Assembly (NCBI GenBank): GCA_944386195.1
Contig: CALXAD010000005.1
Coordinates: 1-64,000 of the forward strand
Direction: 5' to 3'
DNA length: 64,000 nucleotides
Origin: an uncultured Clostridia bacterium
GTDB lineage: Bacteria; Bacillota; Clostridia; TANB77; CAG-508
Every line of letters starts with the position of its first letter. Position 1 is the first letter of the stretch. The notes below the pieces were generated by a model that was not told the origin of the DNA, searched no databases, and worked only from the letters and a program-made list of their open reading frames with translations. Shown here one piece after another: positions 29,120-38,000 of the stretch. The position numbers and the translations under genes were made by a program.

Positions 29120-30085
29120 CTAATCATTAATTGTATTTTTATATTCTTTTAATTGTTTTTTTGATACATTTGTACTATTTAATATAATTTCATCTGAAAC
29201 TTTATTTTCTAATAATTTTTTGATTATATCTTTTCTTACTTCTTGTTTAGTTGTTTCTATGTCCTTTTTATATTCTTCAACTAATCTTTCATATAAAGTA
29301 CTCAAATTAGATTCCTCCTTATTTAAATTTATTTCTTTTTTTAATGCTCTTTCCATTGAATTTTTTATTAAATAAAATATATTTTCCTTTATATATTCTA
29401 TTTCTCTTTTATTTGTACATTCTTCTATTATTTTTTCTATTCTTTGTTTTAAATCTTTATTTCCCTTTGATTTTTCTAAAAACATTCTATAACAAAATAA
29501 GTTTTTCTTTTGTAGTAAAAACTCATCTGAATATTTGTTAATTTCTATTAGATTATAGTCTATTTTTAGGTCATAATTATTTTGTACATAAAAGCTCACT
29601 GTTTTTTTATCTTCATTCATATTCCTTTTCCATTTATCCAACCCCACATATATAATAATAGGAATAATTAATGGATACTTTTCTTCTTTTTTTGTATATT
29701 TACTCCATTCATATATAATGTCTATACAATAATTTAATATTTTATATTCTTCTTTGGTATTTAAATTATCTGTATAATCTATTAGATAATATTTTTCTTC
29801 GTTTTTTATTTTATAAATTGCTTTTATTGGATTTTTTCTATATTTTCTTTCTATATTTTTATTTTTGTATCTTGCCAAGTCACTTGGAAATATTTTTTTG
29901 CCTGGATTCAAAAAAATATTTATTAAATTTGATACCTCTTCTTTATTTCCTAATAAAAAATTTTCTTTTGTCTTTTCTTTTGTGCCTAACTTATATTCAT
30001 TACCTTCTTCTGCTAATCTAAAAATCGCATTAAGCCTTAAGGTATGAATATATTTAATATAGTCATAATATGTAAAAGACTTCAA
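29120..30085 (-). CDS. Rpn/PD-(D/E)XK transposase-like protein
   Basis: The 321-residue protein has the layout of Rpn-type proteins of transposase/nuclease origin: an N-terminal FRLAEEGNE.. region, KYYLIDYTDNLNTKEEYKIL where the family has LIEHQS, then YPLIIPIIIYVGLDKW matching the family's PIIPIVIYHG.W segment, and a lysine-rich helical C-terminus. Rpn proteins promote recA-independent recombination through a PD-(D/E)XK nuclease core. The changed catalytic segment may mean a diverged or inactive core. Very lysine-rich and AT-rich, as expected for a mobile-type gene here. Confidence 0.6.
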   Translation of the reverse strand: MKSFTYYDYIKYIHTLRLNAIFRLAEEGNEYKLGTKEKTKENFLLGNKEEVSNLINIFLNPGKKIFPSDLARYKNKNIERKYRKNPIKAIYKIKNEEKYYLIDYTDNLNTKEEYKILNYCIDIIYEWSKYTKKEEKYPLIIPIIIYVGLDKWKRNMNEDKKTVSFYVQNNYDLKIDYNLIEINKYSDEFLLQKKNLFCYRMFLEKSKGNKDLKQRIEKIIEECTNKREIEYIKENIFYLIKNSMERALKKEINLNKEESNLSTLYERLVEEYKKDIETTKQEVRKDIIKKLLENKVSDEIILNSTNVSKKQLKEYKNTIND

Positions 30086-30182
30086 ACACTCACTTCCTTA
30101 TTTAGTTTTTCTTTTCTGGATTTTTATCGATAAAAAATTTGATTAAAATATTTTGGAAAATAATCTTTATATACTATACAAC

Positions 30183-30211
30183 AAAAAAAGAGAAAAGCCA
30201 ATACTTTTCTC
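30183..30211 (-). terminator. Terminator of the trmH-trmL pair
   Basis: GAGAAAAG (30190-30197) and CTTTTCTC (30204-30211) form an 8-base stem followed in minus-strand reading by TTTTTTT. A second inverted repeat TTCGACA-5-TGTCGAA surrounds the trmL stop codon at 30240-30258. Confidence 0.8.
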
Positions 30212-30246
30212 ATAATTTTTTAAACTTTTCATCGCAAAATTCGACA

Positions 30247-30747
30247 TTATTTGTCGAAATAGCTACTTATTTCTTCTAAATTTTCGAAATTTTTTTGTCT
30301 TAAAACTTCATAAACTACAATTGCTACAGAGTTTGATAAATTAAGTGAACGAAGTGTTTCTCTCATTGGAATTCTTATTGTTTTATCTATATATTTTTGT
30401 AAAATATCTTCTGGAAGTCCTTTTGTTTCTTTACCAAATAATAAAAATACTTCATCCATTTTACTATAATTAGGTTCTGAATATACATGCTTTCCTTTTG
30501 TTGTTGCAAAAAACATATTATTTTCTTCAGGTTTATATTTTTCTAAAAATTCTTTAAAAGATATATGTTCTTCTATTTCTAATTTATCCCAATAATCTAG
30601 TCCAGCTCTTTTTACTGCTTTTTCTGATATACTAAACCCTAATGGATGTACTAGATGCAATTTAGCACCTATTGCTGCACATGTTCTTGCAATATTTCCT
30701 GTGTTTTGTGGTATTTCTGGCTCTACCATTACTACATTTATTTTCAC
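30247..30747 (-). CDS. trmL: tRNA (cytidine/uridine-34-2'-O)-methyltransferase TrmL
   Basis: The 166-residue SPOUT methylase has the TrmL signatures VEPEIPQNTGNIARTCAA, HLVHPLGF, LFGKETKGLP and IPM......SLNLSNSVAIVVYE, the knotted SAM-binding region. It methylates the ribose at the wobble base of certain leucine tRNAs using SAM. It lies just downstream of another SPOUT methylase gene, with 29 bases between them, and the two are probably co-transcribed. Confidence 0.93.
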   Translation of the reverse strand: MKINVVMVEPEIPQNTGNIARTCAAIGAKLHLVHPLGFSISEKAVKRAGLDYWDKLEIEEHISFKEFLEKYKPEENNMFFATTKGKHVYSEPNYSKMDEVFLLFGKETKGLPEDILQKYIDKTIRIPMRETLRSLNLSNSVAIVVYEVLRQKNFENLEEISSYFDK

Positions 30748-30776
30748 TTTTTATTCCTCTTTTCTATATTTCATTT

Positions 30777-31598
30777 TTAATTTTGAGACAAAAAAGCTCC
30801 GTCTCCTTTTTGTCTCACATATTCGTATAGTATTATTCCTGTTGCTACTGCTGCATTTAAGCTTTCTGTTTTTCCAAGCATTGGTATTTTTATTTTTTCA
30901 TCTGCTATATTCATTATTCTTTCTTCTACTCCATTTGCCTCATTTCCTATTACTAATACCTTTTTCTTATATTTAACTTCATATATACTTTTACTTTCTC
31001 TTAATGAACTTACTAATATTTTAAATTTATTTCTTTTTATTTCTTTTAGTGTTTCTAATAAGTCATCACTTTCTATAACTTTTACTCTATATATTGCTCC
31101 CATACTTGAACGTACTACTTTTGGATTATATGGGTCTGCTGTTCCTTTTGATACTATTATTTGTGTCAACCCTACACTATCTACTGTTCTAAGTATTGTT
31201 CCTAAATTTCCTGGGTCTTGAATATCATCTAATGCTACTATTATATCTTCATTATAATTAATTTCAGTTTCATTATTATTTGTATTATTATTTTTTTCAA
31301 TTACAGCAAGAAGCCCTTGTGGTGTTTGTACTTCTGATATATATTTAAATACTTTACTTGTTACATAAGTACAATCATATTTTGCTATTTCATACATTAA
31401 TTCTTTTGGTATACTATCACTTTTTTCACAGTCATCACATATTATTATCTGCCTAATCACTGCTTTTTCTTCTATAGCTTCTCTTACCATTTTAATTCCT
31501 TCTACTATATAAGCATTTTCTAAATCTCTGTATTTCTTTTCTTTTAATTTTCTAACATTTTTAACTATTTCATTATCTTTACTTGAAATAATATCCAT
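30777..31598 (-). CDS. TrmH-family RNA 2'-O-methyltransferase
   Basis: The 273-residue protein has an N-terminal substrate-binding domain (about 1-95; ISSKDNEIVKNVRKLKEKKYR, AYIVEGIKMVREA) and a C-terminal SPOUT domain with DDIQDPGNLGTILRT, IGNEANGV and IPMLGKTESLNAAVATGI. The layout is that of the rRNA methylases RlmB/YsgA. The target base cannot be assigned. The last ten residues, KGDGAFLSQN, are not family sequence: they are a translated dispersed palindromic repeat, so the C-terminus was extended by the element. Confidence 0.92.
   Translation of the reverse strand: MDIISSKDNEIVKNVRKLKEKKYRDLENAYIVEGIKMVREAIEEKAVIRQIIICDDCEKSDSIPKELMYEIAKYDCTYVTSKVFKYISEVQTPQGLLAVIEKNNNTNNNETEINYNEDIIVALDDIQDPGNLGTILRTVDSVGLTQIIVSKGTADPYNPKVVRSSMGAIYRVKVIESDDLLETLKEIKRNKFKILVSSLRESKSIYEVKYKKKVLVIGNEANGVEERIMNIADEKIKIPMLGKTESLNAAVATGIILYEYVRQKGDGAFLSQN
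30783..30817. repeat. Dispersed palindromic repeat, family R, copy 2 (methylase gene end)
   Basis: TTGAGACAAAAA and TTTTTGTCTCA enclose AGCTCCGTCTCC. The element lies wholly inside the 3' end of the 30777-31598 gene and encodes GDGAFLSQ in that frame, the same residues that copy 3 adds to AddB. Confidence 0.88.
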
Positions 31599-31643
31599 AA
31601 TATTCTCCTTAATGTTTTGATGTCAATAAAAAAGTACCTCATA

Positions 31644-31687
31644 AAAATACAATAGTACATTTATTATTTACTGTACTATTGTATTTT
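31644..31687 (-). terminator. Long hairpin after the pilin-like gene
   Basis: AAAATACAATAGTACA (31644-31659) pairs with TGTACTATTGTATTTT (31672-31687) over 16 bases. It would end the pilin-like gene (stop at 31856), though 170 bases of AT-rich sequence lie between. It also stands upstream of the methylase gene. Confidence 0.75.
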
Positions 31688-31855
31688 ATAACTTTTTTTA
31701 TATTTTAGCAAGTTTTATTTTATTTGAAAACTTTTGATTTTTACTTTTTTTAGTTCATTATAAATATGTTAATATTACTCTCATTTTATGTCTTTTTTGT
31801 TTTATTATTTTTCATGTTCTTCTATTTTACAAAATAATTATATAATATCTTTCAT

Positions 31856-32991
31856 CTAAAAGTCTTGTACTATTGTATAGATTCCTTCACTATTTTTTTC
31901 AAGTTGAGTCTCTTCTTTAAGACAAACTACTGGTCTAAACCCATTATCATATCTATTTTCAAAAGTATTGTATATATTACCATTAGAACTCACATAAAAA
32001 ATATCTCTATCATATCTAGCAGATGGACTTGCAACCCACATACCTATAGCTTTTCATCAGAGTTTATTGAAAAAAACGGATTTTTTTCTTCAAATATTAC
32101 ACTATCTTCCCAAGTTGAATCATCACTACTTATTTTATATCCAGTTTCATTACTTGCTTGTACTTTATAATCTATGCCATTATATTTTTCATTATACGCA
32201 TTTATTAACATTTCAATTGTTGGTCCTCCTATCACATATTCTGCATCTTCTTGTGCAAATACATTCCATACATTTGTATCTAGCATATACGCTACTTCTT
32301 TCATATTCTTATATTCACTTTCATATTTTTTTACATTAAAATAATCATTGTTTAATTTTTTAATCTTATCATCAGTTATATTTACAGAACCCTGATAATC
32401 TTTTATTACATCATCCATTGATAATCGATATTCTTTACTATACATAGGAAGTTTTATTTTATAATTTTTTGAACCTGGACAATCTTTAACATTTATATAA
32501 TCATCTGCTATTAAATAAATATTACTATCATCTGCATAAAGAATCTTCCAAGCATTTACACCCTTAACATTATATCCATTTACAACTGCACCATAATCTG
32601 ATGCTGATATATCTACTGCTTTTTTAAATTTTTCTAAAGTTCCTTTATACATTTCTGATACTAATATTTGATAATTTCCATATTCACTTTTTGTTTGTAA
32701 CAATGTATTTTCATCAAGATTGTTAGGTACTTTTTCAAAATATTGGTCAAATATTTCTTCCAATATGTCTCTATTTAAGCTTATAATTCCACTTTCTGCC
32801 TGTTTTCCCATAATGTCAGTTTGAGCTTGTTCTATTACATTTGCTCTTCCTGTTTCTCTGCTTGCATTTTGTGCTTGTGTTAAAATTCCATTTTCTCCTG
32901 TTAACATTGCTATTGATACACCTGCTAAAATTAAAAGGACTACTATAGTAATAACCAATGCAATTAATGTAATTCCCTTTTCTTTCTTCAT
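31856..32991 (-). CDS. Pilin-like surface protein, interrupted by a -1 shift near its end
   Basis: The frame 32044-32991 (315 residues) starts with a class III-like prepilin leader, KG then ITLIALVITIVVLLILAGVS, predicted cleavage after G. It continues as a soluble domain with AWKILYADDSNIYLIADDYI. It stops at TAG right after SDEKL. The next frame, 31856-32041, begins MWVASPSARYDRDIFYVSS and ends GFRPVVCLK plus a short tail, the C-terminal block such proteins normally share. Joining needs a shift of -1 at GAAAAGC (reading ..K-A-I-G-M-W-V-A). This is a different event from the CGG sites: a homopolymer indel or recent mutation is likely. The gene is divergent from an HTH regulator and has three operator-like sites in front. 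Confidence 0.75.
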
Positions 32992-33010
32992 TTGTTTAAC
33001 CTCCTTTTAT

Positions 33011-33078
33011 TATAGTCATAATATGACTATAATAATTTTAGTTAAAATATAACTATTTGTTAATAGTCATTTTATAAC
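33011..33078. promoter_or_regulatory. Three 17-base operators around the pilin-like gene promoter
   Basis: TAGTCATAATATGACTA (33011-33027), TAGTTAAAATATAACTA (33037-33053) and TAGTCATTTTATAACTA (33062-33078) share the consensus TAGTYAWWWTATRACTA at 25-26 base steps. The pilin promoter on the minus strand, TTAACA (33061-33056) -17- TAAAAT (33038-33033), has the middle operator in its spacer. The neighbouring HTH protein is the obvious candidate ligand. Confidence 0.8.
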
Positions 33079-33125
33079 TATAATAAAATATTTAAAAATT
33101 GTAATAATAGTTATAAGGAGATTCC

Positions 33126-33344
33126 ATGCTAAGATTAAAAGATTTACGAGAAGATAAAGACTTAAAGCAAGAAGATATAGCCAAATTTTTAAATATTTCT
33201 CAAACAAATTATAGTAAATATGAATTAGGAAAAATAAATATTCCAATTTCATCTTTAATTAAACTTGCAGAATTTTATAATACAAGTATTGACTATTTAT
33301 TAGGATTAACAAATGAAATAAAACCATATAAAAGAATTAAATAA
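33126..33344 (+). CDS. XRE-family regulator divergent from the pilin-like gene
   Basis: The 72-residue protein is a complete Cro/CI-type helix-turn-helix: LKDLREDKDLKQEDIAKFL, NISQTNYSKYELGKINIP, then the usual LIKLAEFYNTSIDYLLGL. AAGGAG precedes the ATG. The gene faces away from the pilin-like gene across 134 bases holding three matching operators, so it probably represses both promoters. A hairpin terminator follows directly. Confidence 0.9.
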   Translation: MLRLKDLREDKDLKQEDIAKFLNISQTNYSKYELGKINIPISSLIKLAEFYNTSIDYLLGLTNEIKPYKRIK

Positions 33345-33372
33345 CTACCTTAAATGTAATAGGTAGTTTATT
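33343..33372 (+). terminator. Terminator of the HTH gene
   Basis: AACTACCT (33343-33350) pairs with AGGTAGTT (33361-33368), followed by TATTTAAA. The hairpin overlaps the stop codon. Confidence 0.75.
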
Positions 33373-33378
33373 TAAAAT

Positions 33379-33430
33379 TTGATTATATTTACATAATATG
33401 GTATAATAGTTTCATGTACTAAAATAGTAC
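33379..33430 (+). promoter_or_regulatory. Promoter and 5' hairpin of the first tandem paralogue
   Basis: TTGATT (33379-33384), 17 bases, TATAAT (33402-33407), then the hairpin GTACTA-AAA-TAGTAC (33416-33430). The spacer holds TTTACATAATATGG, nearly the same as in the promoter at 34132. Confidence 0.85.
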
Positions 33431-33475
33431 TTTTATAACAAATGACAATATAATTATTAGTCACAAGGAGAAATA

Positions 33476-34048
33476 ATGACAAACAACATCAATGGAAATG
33501 GTGCGAGATACCATCTTGAGCTTTTGATGGCAAAGAATTTTGTTAAAAAACTTACTAAGCTACTAGAAACCAATTCCAGTATTAACATTTTTGTTTCTAG
33601 TGCTAGGAATATGCCAAAATTTCAAGTTATCACTGAAGGTAGTCAACAATGGTATGAATGCTATTTACACTACATTCCAACTATGATTGATGAAATGACC
33701 TCTAATAAGCTTTCAAGAAATGACGCTATAAATATTCTTATTTCAATTGAAGAAAAAATTCAACATGAAATTTATAACGTTCAAACTCAAATTCATAATG
33801 AATTTTTGGAAGCTTCAAACTATTTAAAAACTATCATTACCTATCTAAAGTCTTGTAGTAGGGCTGGTAAGGTGGATGATAAAATAGGTGATTTTATTGA
33901 TAAAATGCCTAAATTCAATTACATAGGTGGAAACCGAGTTATAACTTGCATCAATCAACTTTGCTCAAGAGAAATTGGAATTTCTGAAGCCATTATCCGA
34001 ATCCAAGAAGTAGAAAGGTCGATTAATGCTGCTTTACGTACAGTATAG
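33476..34048 (+). CDS. Two-repeat helical protein of unknown function (tandem family member 1)
   Basis: The 190-residue protein has no signal peptide or membrane helix. It contains two copies of a helical unit of about 90 residues: the first includes SARNMPKFQVI and NKLSRNDAINILISIEEKI, the second DKMPKFNYIGGNRVITCINQLC and REIGISEAIIRIQEVERSI. The same unit occurs once in each of the next two genes. The family is unknown to me. AAGGAG precedes the ATG. The gene has its own promoter with a 5' hairpin and its own terminator. The first 45 bases upstream of the start are almost identical to those before the 34232 gene. Confidence 0.85.
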   Translation: MTNNINGNGARYHLELLMAKNFVKKLTKLLETNSSINIFVSSARNMPKFQVITEGSQQWYECYLHYIPTMIDEMTSNKLSRNDAINILISIEEKIQHEIYNVQTQIHNEFLEASNYLKTIITYLKSCSRAGKVDDKIGDFIDKMPKFNYIGGNRVITCINQLCSREIGISEAIIRIQEVERSINAALRTV

Positions 34049-34080
34049 TACTAATACAGCTTAAACCTTTCTACCTACAA

Positions 34081-34115
34081 AAAGAGGTATACTTTTAAAG
34101 TATACCTCTTTCTGT
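34081..34115 (+). terminator. Perfect 15-base-pair terminator hairpin
   Basis: AAAGAGGTATACTTT and AAAGTATACCTCTTT are fully complementary across 34081-34111. It ends the 33476 gene. Confidence 0.92.
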
Positions 34116-34131
34116 ATATATTCAGTAAAAA

Positions 34132-34185
34132 TTGATATTTTTTACAAAATATGGTATAATAAATGTTGTATGCTCCAAGTGAGCA
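34132..34185 (+). promoter_or_regulatory. Promoter and 5' hairpin of the second tandem paralogue
   Basis: TTGATA (34132-34137), 17 bases with TTTACAAAATATGG, TATAAT (34155-34160), then TGCTC-5-GAGCA (34171-34185). Confidence 0.85.
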
Positions 34186-34231
34186 TTTTTGCAAATATTG
34201 ACCATATAATTATTAGTCATAAGGAAATATC

Positions 34232-34570
34232 ATGGCAAACAAAATCATTAATGAATTTAACAATATGGATACACAGATTCGTACTATTCATACACAGCTT
34301 TCAAATGCTAGAAACATTAATAGTACGATTCTTATTTCCTTAAAAGAGTGTGGCAAAGAAATTAATATGAATACGATGCGCAACTATTTTGTTTTTCTTT
34401 TGTCTTCAAAATCTATTCTTCTTCCTGATGAATGGAGAAATAAAGCTATTTCTTATATGAATAAGCTTGGAGAAAGAGAAATCCCTATTGAAAAAGCCAT
34501 CGAATTCTTTACAAATTCTGAAAAGCAACTGCGTACTTCGCTTAAACTTTTCAATGAAAACTATTTTTAA
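34232..34570 (+). CDS. Small helical protein of unknown function (tandem family member 2)
   Basis: The 112-residue protein is predicted to be all helical, with no export signal. Its last part, WRNKAISYMNKLGEREIPIEKAIEFFTNSEKQL, matches the second half of the unit in the neighbouring genes (..CI..LC.REI.I.EAI......E..). The first part is shorter and more diverged. AAGGA lies before the ATG and the upstream 25 bases match those of the 33476 gene. It uses CGC and CGT for arginine. It has its own promoter and terminator, so it is an independent unit that is probably regulated like its neighbours. Confidence 0.82.
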   Translation: MANKIINEFNNMDTQIRTIHTQLSNARNINSTILISLKECGKEINMNTMRNYFVFLLSSKSILLPDEWRNKAISYMNKLGEREIPIEKAIEFFTNSEKQLRTSLKLFNENYF

Positions 34571-34593
34571 TGTTAATTTTTAGTCACATTAAG

Positions 34594-34630
34594 AAGTGGA
34601 AATTCAAAATTTTGAGTTTCCACTTTTTAT
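34594..34630 (+). terminator. Terminator of the 34232 gene
   Basis: AAGTGGAAA and TTTCCACTT pair across an inner CAAAATTTTG palindrome, followed by TTTAT. Confidence 0.88.
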
Positions 34631-34632
34631 AT

Positions 34633-34686
34633 TTGATTTTTTTCACATCATATTATATAATCAACTTGTATTACTCTAAATGAGTG
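34633..34686 (+). promoter_or_regulatory. Promoter and 5' hairpin of the third tandem paralogue
   Basis: TTGATT (34633-34638), 17 bases with TTCACATCATATTA, TATAAT (34656-34661), then ACTC-TAAAT-GAGT (34673-34685). It begins inside the preceding terminator's T-run. Confidence 0.8.
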
Positions 34687-34707
34687 TTTTACAAAAGGAG
34701 TTACATC

Positions 34708-35004
34708 ATGGTAAATTCAACTACTTTAAAATTTAATGGTTATTCTGATGAAATAAAAAAAGCACTAGAAATCACTCAGAATGCAATTTCTGCCTTAAAA
34801 TTATGTAATGAAAACACAAACTTTAGAGAAGATATAGGTATATATGCAAGAGAAATGCCTAATTTTCATCTTCTCTCAAGCCGTGAAATTACTAATTGCA
34901 TAAGACGAGTTTGCACTGGTGAAATAGAGCCTAAAGATGCTATTAAAATTTTAAGCGGAATTGAATCTCATTTAACAATACTATCTAGAAGGTTTAACAA
35001 TTAA
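34708..35004 (+). CDS. Small helical protein of unknown function (tandem family member 3)
   Basis: The 98-residue protein begins MVNSTTLKFNGYSDEIKKAL. It carries one full copy of the helical unit: IYAREMPNFHLLSSREITNCIRRVCTGEIEPKDAIKILSGIE, aligning well with the second repeat of the 33476 protein. The ATG at 34708 follows AAAAGGAG with normal spacing; an in-frame ATG at 34684 lies in the 5' hairpin and is not used. The family is not recognised. It is followed by a strong two-way terminator shared with mfd. Confidence 0.83.
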   Translation: MVNSTTLKFNGYSDEIKKALEITQNAISALKLCNENTNFREDIGIYAREMPNFHLLSSREITNCIRRVCTGEIEPKDAIKILSGIESHLTILSRRFNN

Positions 35005-35016
35005 AGCTTCTAGTGT

Positions 35017-35053
35017 AAAAGGATATGCTTATAAATTTAAGCATATCCTTTTT
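35017..35053. terminator. Two-way terminator between the third paralogue and mfd
   Basis: AAAAGGATATGCTT (35017-35030) pairs with AAGCATATCCTTTTT (35039-35053), with A- and T-runs for both directions. Confidence 0.9.
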
Positions 35054-35054
35054 A

Positions 35055-38000
35055 TTATTTATTATCTTTACTATTTTCTTTTATACCTACTGTATTTATA
35101 AACTCTTTTATCTCTTTAACAAGTTGCTCATCATTTTGATTTTTAAGTAATAAAGTAATATATGGTTCAACACCTGTTGAAAACTTAATTTTAGTTCCAT
35201 ATTTCTTTAATAAAATAGTTATAACACTTGGGTCAAACTTATCCTTATCAAAATAAAATACAACATTTTGTGAATATGTAGTCCTGTTTTTCTTCTCTGT
35301 AACTTTTACAATTCCAGTTTCTTTACACAATTGTTTAATTCTTGCTATCTCTAATAAATTATTTAACTCTTTTGGCATATTACCAAATCTATCAATAATT
35401 TCATCAATAACATCTTGAATATCTTTTTCTGTTCTACATAAAGCAATTTTTTGATAAATATCTATTTTCTCACTACTATCTTCAATATAACTATCAGGAA
35501 TATAACTTGTAATGTCTAAATCTATTTGAACATCAACCTCAGGTTTTACTTCAATTCCTTTCATTTCTTTTACAACTTGGTCTAATAAATCACAATAAGT
35601 ATCATATCCTACTTGTTCTAAATGTCCAGACTGTATTTCTCCGAAGTAAACTTCCTGCTCCTCTTATTTCTAAGTCTCTCATAGCAATTTTAAATCCTGA
35701 ACCAAACTCAGTAAATTCTTTTATTGCCTTTAATCTCTTATCAGCTACTTCTGATAACATCTTATCTCTTCTATATGTTATATAGGCATACGCCTGTCTG
35801 TCAGACCTTCCAACTCTACCACGTATCTGGTAAAGCTGAGCTAATCCCATTCTATCAGCATTTTCAACTATGATTGTATTGGCATTTGGAATATCTATTC
35901 CAGATTCCAAAATAGTAGTACAAACCAAAACATTAGACTGCTTATCAATAAAATCTTGCATTATTTCTTCTATTCTTGAACCAGTCATTTGACCATGTGC
36001 ATATACAACATTTGCTTCAGGTACTAATTCTGATATTTCTTCTGCTTTTCTTTCAATACCTTCCACATTATTAAATAAATAAAATACCTGACCATCTCTT
36101 TCAAGTTCTTTTGTAATTGCTTCTCTTATAACTTCTTCATCATATTCTAATACATATGTTTGAACAGGCTTTCTATTATATGGTGGTTCATATATAACTG
36201 ACATATCACGTATTCCAACTACAGACATATGCATAGTTCTTGGTATAGGAGTTGCTGTCATTGTTAAAACATCTATATTCATCTTCATTTGTTTTATTTT
36301 TTCTTTTGCTTTTACTCCAAATCTATGTTCCTCATCTACAATTAACAATCCTAAATCTTTAAATTCTACATCTTTACTAAGCATCCTATGAGTTCCAATT
36401 AAAATATCAACTTCACCTAATTTTAACTTTTTAATTACTTCATTTTGATATTTCTTTGTTTTAAAACGATTCAATATCTCAATTCTTATAGGATATTTTT
36501 CCATTCTTTTTTTGAATTCTTGATATTGTTGTTCTGCAAGTACTGTTGTTGGTGCAAGATATGCAACTTGCTTTCCATCCATTGCTGCTTTAAAAGCTGC
36601 TCTCATTGCAACTTCTGTTTTACCATATCCAACATCACCGCAAAGTAATCTATCCATTGGTCTTGGAGACTCCATATCCTTTTTTATTTCTTCAATACAT
36701 CTTAATTGGTCATCTGTTTCCTGATATGGGAAGCTATCTTCAAACTCTTTTTGCCATGGAGTATCTTTACTAAAACTATATCCTTGAATTTTTTCTCTTT
36801 TTGCATATAATTCTATTAACTCTTTTGCAACCTCTCTTAAATTCTTTTTTACTTTAGCTTTAGTATTTTCCCATTCCTTGCTTCCTAGTTTATTAACTTT
36901 AGGTTTTATTTTATCTCCACCAACAAATTTTCTTATACTATCTAAATCGCTTGTTGGAATATATAAAATAGCATCATCTCTATACTTTATTTTAATATAA
37001 TCTTTAACAATTCCATCTGCTTTTATTGTATTTACTCCAATATAAATACCTATTCCATATTTTCTATGAACTACATAATCTCCTATTTTTAAATCTGCAA
37101 ATACAACCTTTTCTCCTTCTTTATATGCTGTATTTGTAACTCTTCTTCTTCTCTTTTCTCCACTTACTAGTTCATTTGCATCTATTACAATCTGACCTAT
37201 ATCATAATTTTCAAATCCAGAAGAAAGTTTACCAATTGATATTGTAACAATATTTTCCTTTGCTTTTACTATTATAGTTTGGTCTAATTTTTCTTCTATT
37301 TTGCAAGTAATTTGCTTTTCATCTAATAACTTTTTTAAATTATTTGCTTTTTCTTTATTTTCAATTAATATATAAATATTCTTTTTTTGTTTTAAATTAT
37401 ATTTTAAATCATTAAATAAATTTTCAATTTCACTTTTATAATAATTTAAATCTTTATAATTTAACCTATATTTTTCCCCTTCTATCTTAGGCTCATTATC
37501 TTGTTTTTCCATATATACTAATTGTTTTTTATTAAGTATTTCCAAAACTTGTTCAAATTCTAATTCATTTGTAATTGCTTCTGGTACTTGTTTATCTTTT
37601 TCTATTAATCCTCTTTGTAAATTTTCTCTATCTTGTTTTATGTTTTCACTACGTTTTTCTATTTTTCCTATTTCATCAATAAAAATAACATAATTAGAAC
37701 TTAAATAATCCAAGACCGTTTCTTGTTTTTCATAAAAACAATCAAAATATTTATCAATTTTACTTGTATAGTTTCCTTCTTTTATTTGTTCTATATCTTC
37801 TTCAATAATATTTTGATTTTTTGATTCTTTATATTTTTCTCTTATTTTTTCACATATAAAGTCAACATCTTGTTCTAATATGTACTCATTTGAAGGATAT
37901 ATTATAGCTTCGTTTCTATTTTTTATTGACCTTTGAGTTTCTATATTAAATTCTCTTATAGAATCTATTTCATCTCCCCAAAATTCAAGTCTTATTCCTG

